NCBI GenBank assembly: GCA_013619035.1
Contig: JABXKX010000373.1
Span: 1-7,031 of the forward strand
Length of the DNA: 7,031 nt
Reading direction: 5' to 3'
From: Peptostreptococcaceae bacterium
GTDB taxonomy: Bacteria; Bacillota_A; Clostridia; Peptostreptococcales; Acidaminobacteraceae
Shown here one piece after another: positions 5,487 to 7,031 of this stretch. Each line of letters opens with the position of its first letter. Positions within the stretch are counted from its first letter, which is position 1. The translations under genes and the position numbers were made by a program. Below the pieces are notes generated by a model, which saw only the letters and a list, made by a program, of their open reading frames with translations, did no database searches and had not been told where the DNA came from.

Positions 5487-7031
5487 ATGAATATTAAGAA
5501 TGTAAAACTAAAAAACAAGATTATCTTTTTAGCTTTATTTATCATCATTGTCTTCTCAGCAATGATTGGATTTTATATTATTCCAACCGTTTCTAATATT
5601 ATAGAAGAGCGTACGATGGTGAAGCTATCAGAGTTAGTCGATTTGCCTTATTCTGAAATCCAACGTCAATATGACCTTTATAAAAATGGTGACAAATCGG
5701 AAGAAGAAGCAAAACTGGAAGCATTGCAAGTTGTTGAAAACCTAAGATATTCAGAAACAGAATATTTTTGGATTAATGATATGGATGGTATGATGTTAAT
5801 GCATCCAATTGCACTTACTTTAGTAGATACCAATGTTCTAGGTTTAGAAGATCCTGATGGTTATCTATTTTTCCAAGCCATGATTGATATTGTAAAAAAA
5901 GAAGATGAAGGGATTGTTAGATATCAATGGCCAAAACCGGGTAAAGAAGAACCTCAACCAAAAATTTCTTTTGTTAAGGGATTTGATGATTGGCAATGGC
6001 TTATTGGTACTGGTGTCTATGTAGATGACTTACAGGAGATAAAAAAAGACATTTATTTCAGTGTAGTCATTATCTCAGTCGTTATTATTCTATTTTCTCT
6101 ATTACTGATTACACTCATTGTTATTCCACTCAATAAAACACTTAGAGAAATTATTTTACACACAAAACAATATGAAGACCTAGATTTCAGAGAAAAAATT
6201 GATATCAATAGTACCGATGAACTCGGGCTTATATCAAGTGCATTTAATGCAGTCAGTGAAGGTATTCGAAATTTACTTGAAAATATGATCAAAACGTCAA
6301 CAGAACTCACCCGTGACTCTGAAGAGATTGCAAAGGAAGTTAAACTATTAGAAGAATCAACAGGTTTGACTTTAGAATCAACAACAGATATATCTGCTGT
6401 TATAGAAGAAACGACTGCAGCGGCAACAACCGTCACACATACAGTAGATGAAATCAGATCAGCCATTGAAGTGGTAGCAGAAAAAGCTACAGAAGGCGCT
6501 CATCAAGCTGGTGATGTTAGTGATAGAGCCAGCAAACTAAAGATCGAAGCAGCTCAATCTGGTAAACATGCCAATGGCATTTATAATAATGTAAAAGACC
6601 GTCTTGAAAATGCGATCTCTGATGCAAAACAAGTTAGTAAGATTAACGACTTATTGGACGGCATCTTAAGTATTACATCACAGACCAATTTACTTGCATT
6701 AAACGCTTCAATTGAGGCGGCTCGTGCAGGTGATGCTGGTAAAGGATTTGCAGTTGTAGCCAATGAAGTTGGTAAACTTGCTGAAGAATCTTCAACGTTG
6801 GTTGAAGATATTCAAAAAACAGTTGAGTTTATACAAAAATCAGTTAATACTCTAATCAATGACTCATCAGAAATATTACATTTTATTGAATCTGATGTGC
6901 TAAAAGATTATGAAAAATTGAGTTCTATTGGTGATCAATACAGTAATGACGCACATATCTTTAATGGTATTATGATGGAGTTGAGCGCTATATCAGAACA
7001 GTTATCCAGTTCGATAGAATCTATCTCTACC
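5487..7031 (+). CDS. Methyl-accepting chemotaxis protein with extracellular Cache domain (partial, 3' end outside window)
   Basis: A transmembrane chemoreceptor; 515 residues are visible, open to the right edge. TM1 is about 11-33 and TM2 about 191-215. Between them lies a single Cache (sCache_2-type) sensor with the hallmark [14 protein letters not shown] (94-107), the [14 protein letters not shown] segment and the membrane-proximal [11 protein letters not shown]. This sensor class commonly binds small carboxylates, but the ligand cannot be assigned. A HAMP linker follows TM2 (the P-L-N-K start and [11 protein letters not shown] end). Next is a methylation helix with Glu/Thr/Ala-rich [14 protein letters not shown], then the signalling hairpin tip [17 protein letters not shown] (399-415) and [18 protein letters not shown] (418-435), which contacts CheA/CheW. 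The descending helix is cut by the window end. The start is supported by AAGGA 9 bases upstream. The gene implies a chemotaxis array in the host. Confidence 0.96.
   Translation, partial: MNIKNVKLKNKIIFLALFIIIVFSAMIGFYIIPTVSNIIEERTMVKLSELVDLPYSEIQRQYDLYKNGDKSEEEAKLEALQVVENLRYSETEYFWINDMDGMMLMHPIALTLVDTNVLGLEDPDGYLFFQAMIDIVKKEDEGIVRYQWPKPGKEEPQPKISFVKGFDDWQWLIGTGVYVDDLQEIKKDIYFSVVIISVVIILFSLLLITLIVIPLNKTLREIILHTKQYEDLDFREKIDINSTDELGLISSAFNAVSEGIRNLLENMIKTSTELTRDSEEIAKEVKLLEESTGLTLESTTDISAVIEETTAAATTVTHTVDEIRSAIEVVAEKATEGAHQAGDVSDRASKLKIEAAQSGKHANGIYNNVKDRLENAISDAKQVSKINDLLDGILSITSQTNLLALNASIEAARAGDAGKGFAVVANEVGKLAEESSTLVEDIQKTVEFIQKSVNTLINDSSEILHFIESDVLKDYEKLSSIGDQYSNDAHIFNGIMMELSAISEQLSSSIESIST

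Noticed and set aside
6053..6466. - strand ORF of 137 codons inside the chemoreceptor
   Set aside because: Antisense to the TM2/HAMP/methylation-helix coding region; its Ser/Val-rich composition is the complement of the receptor codons.
6581..6763. - strand ORF of 60 codons inside the chemoreceptor
   Set aside because: Antisense to the highly conserved signalling tip, so its length reflects the constraint on the real gene.

Overview
The window looks like chromosomal DNA of a low-GC, anaerobic, Gram-positive-type bacterium: a Bacillota or Mycoplasmatota relative such as an Acholeplasma/Izemoplasma-like lineage. This placement is an inference. It rests on the AT-rich sequence, strong AGGAGG-type ribosome binding sites, and an oxygen-sensitive ferredoxin-dependent 2-oxoacid oxidoreductase. 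TGA is used as a real stop and Trp is encoded by TGG, so the Mycoplasma code does not apply. No insertion sequence, CRISPR array, rRNA or tRNA is visible.

Layout. Bases 1-4832 are a leftward block. In transcription order it contains a GNAT acetyltransferase (start near 4823), a YkgJ-type cysteine-cluster protein, a 31-codon leader peptide with an intrinsic terminator, a 12-TM MFS transporter, then iorA and iorB (indolepyruvate:ferredoxin oxidoreductase; iorB runs off the left edge). Bases 4936-7031 are a rightward block: a DUF1801-family protein and a membrane chemoreceptor that runs off the right edge. The two blocks diverge from a gap of roughly 110 bp at 4824-4935.

Most interesting region. 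The 263 bp between ykgJ and the MFS gene (3593-3855) looks like a ribosome-controlled transcription attenuator. It holds a short ORF with its own Shine-Dalgarno sequence. It also holds a perfect 8-bp terminator hairpin with a T-tract, an antiterminator that uses the 5' arm of that hairpin, and an anti-antiterminator that pairs a segment inside the leader ORF with the segment at the leader stop codon. This architecture is typical of ribosome-sensing control of drug-efflux or ribosome-protection genes. The leader has no run of one amino acid, so an antibiotic or general translation stress is a likelier signal than starvation for a particular amino acid. The efflux gene is followed after only 52 bp by iorAB, so the attenuator may also influence amino-acid fermentation genes.

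Other points. The ykgJ gene appears to begin upstream of its first ATG: family-like codons continue in frame to an ATT codon with a good Shine-Dalgarno sequence. The GNAT gene probably starts at TTG. IorAB would oxidise aryl-pyruvates from aromatic amino acids to aryl-acetyl-CoA with reduction of ferredoxin.
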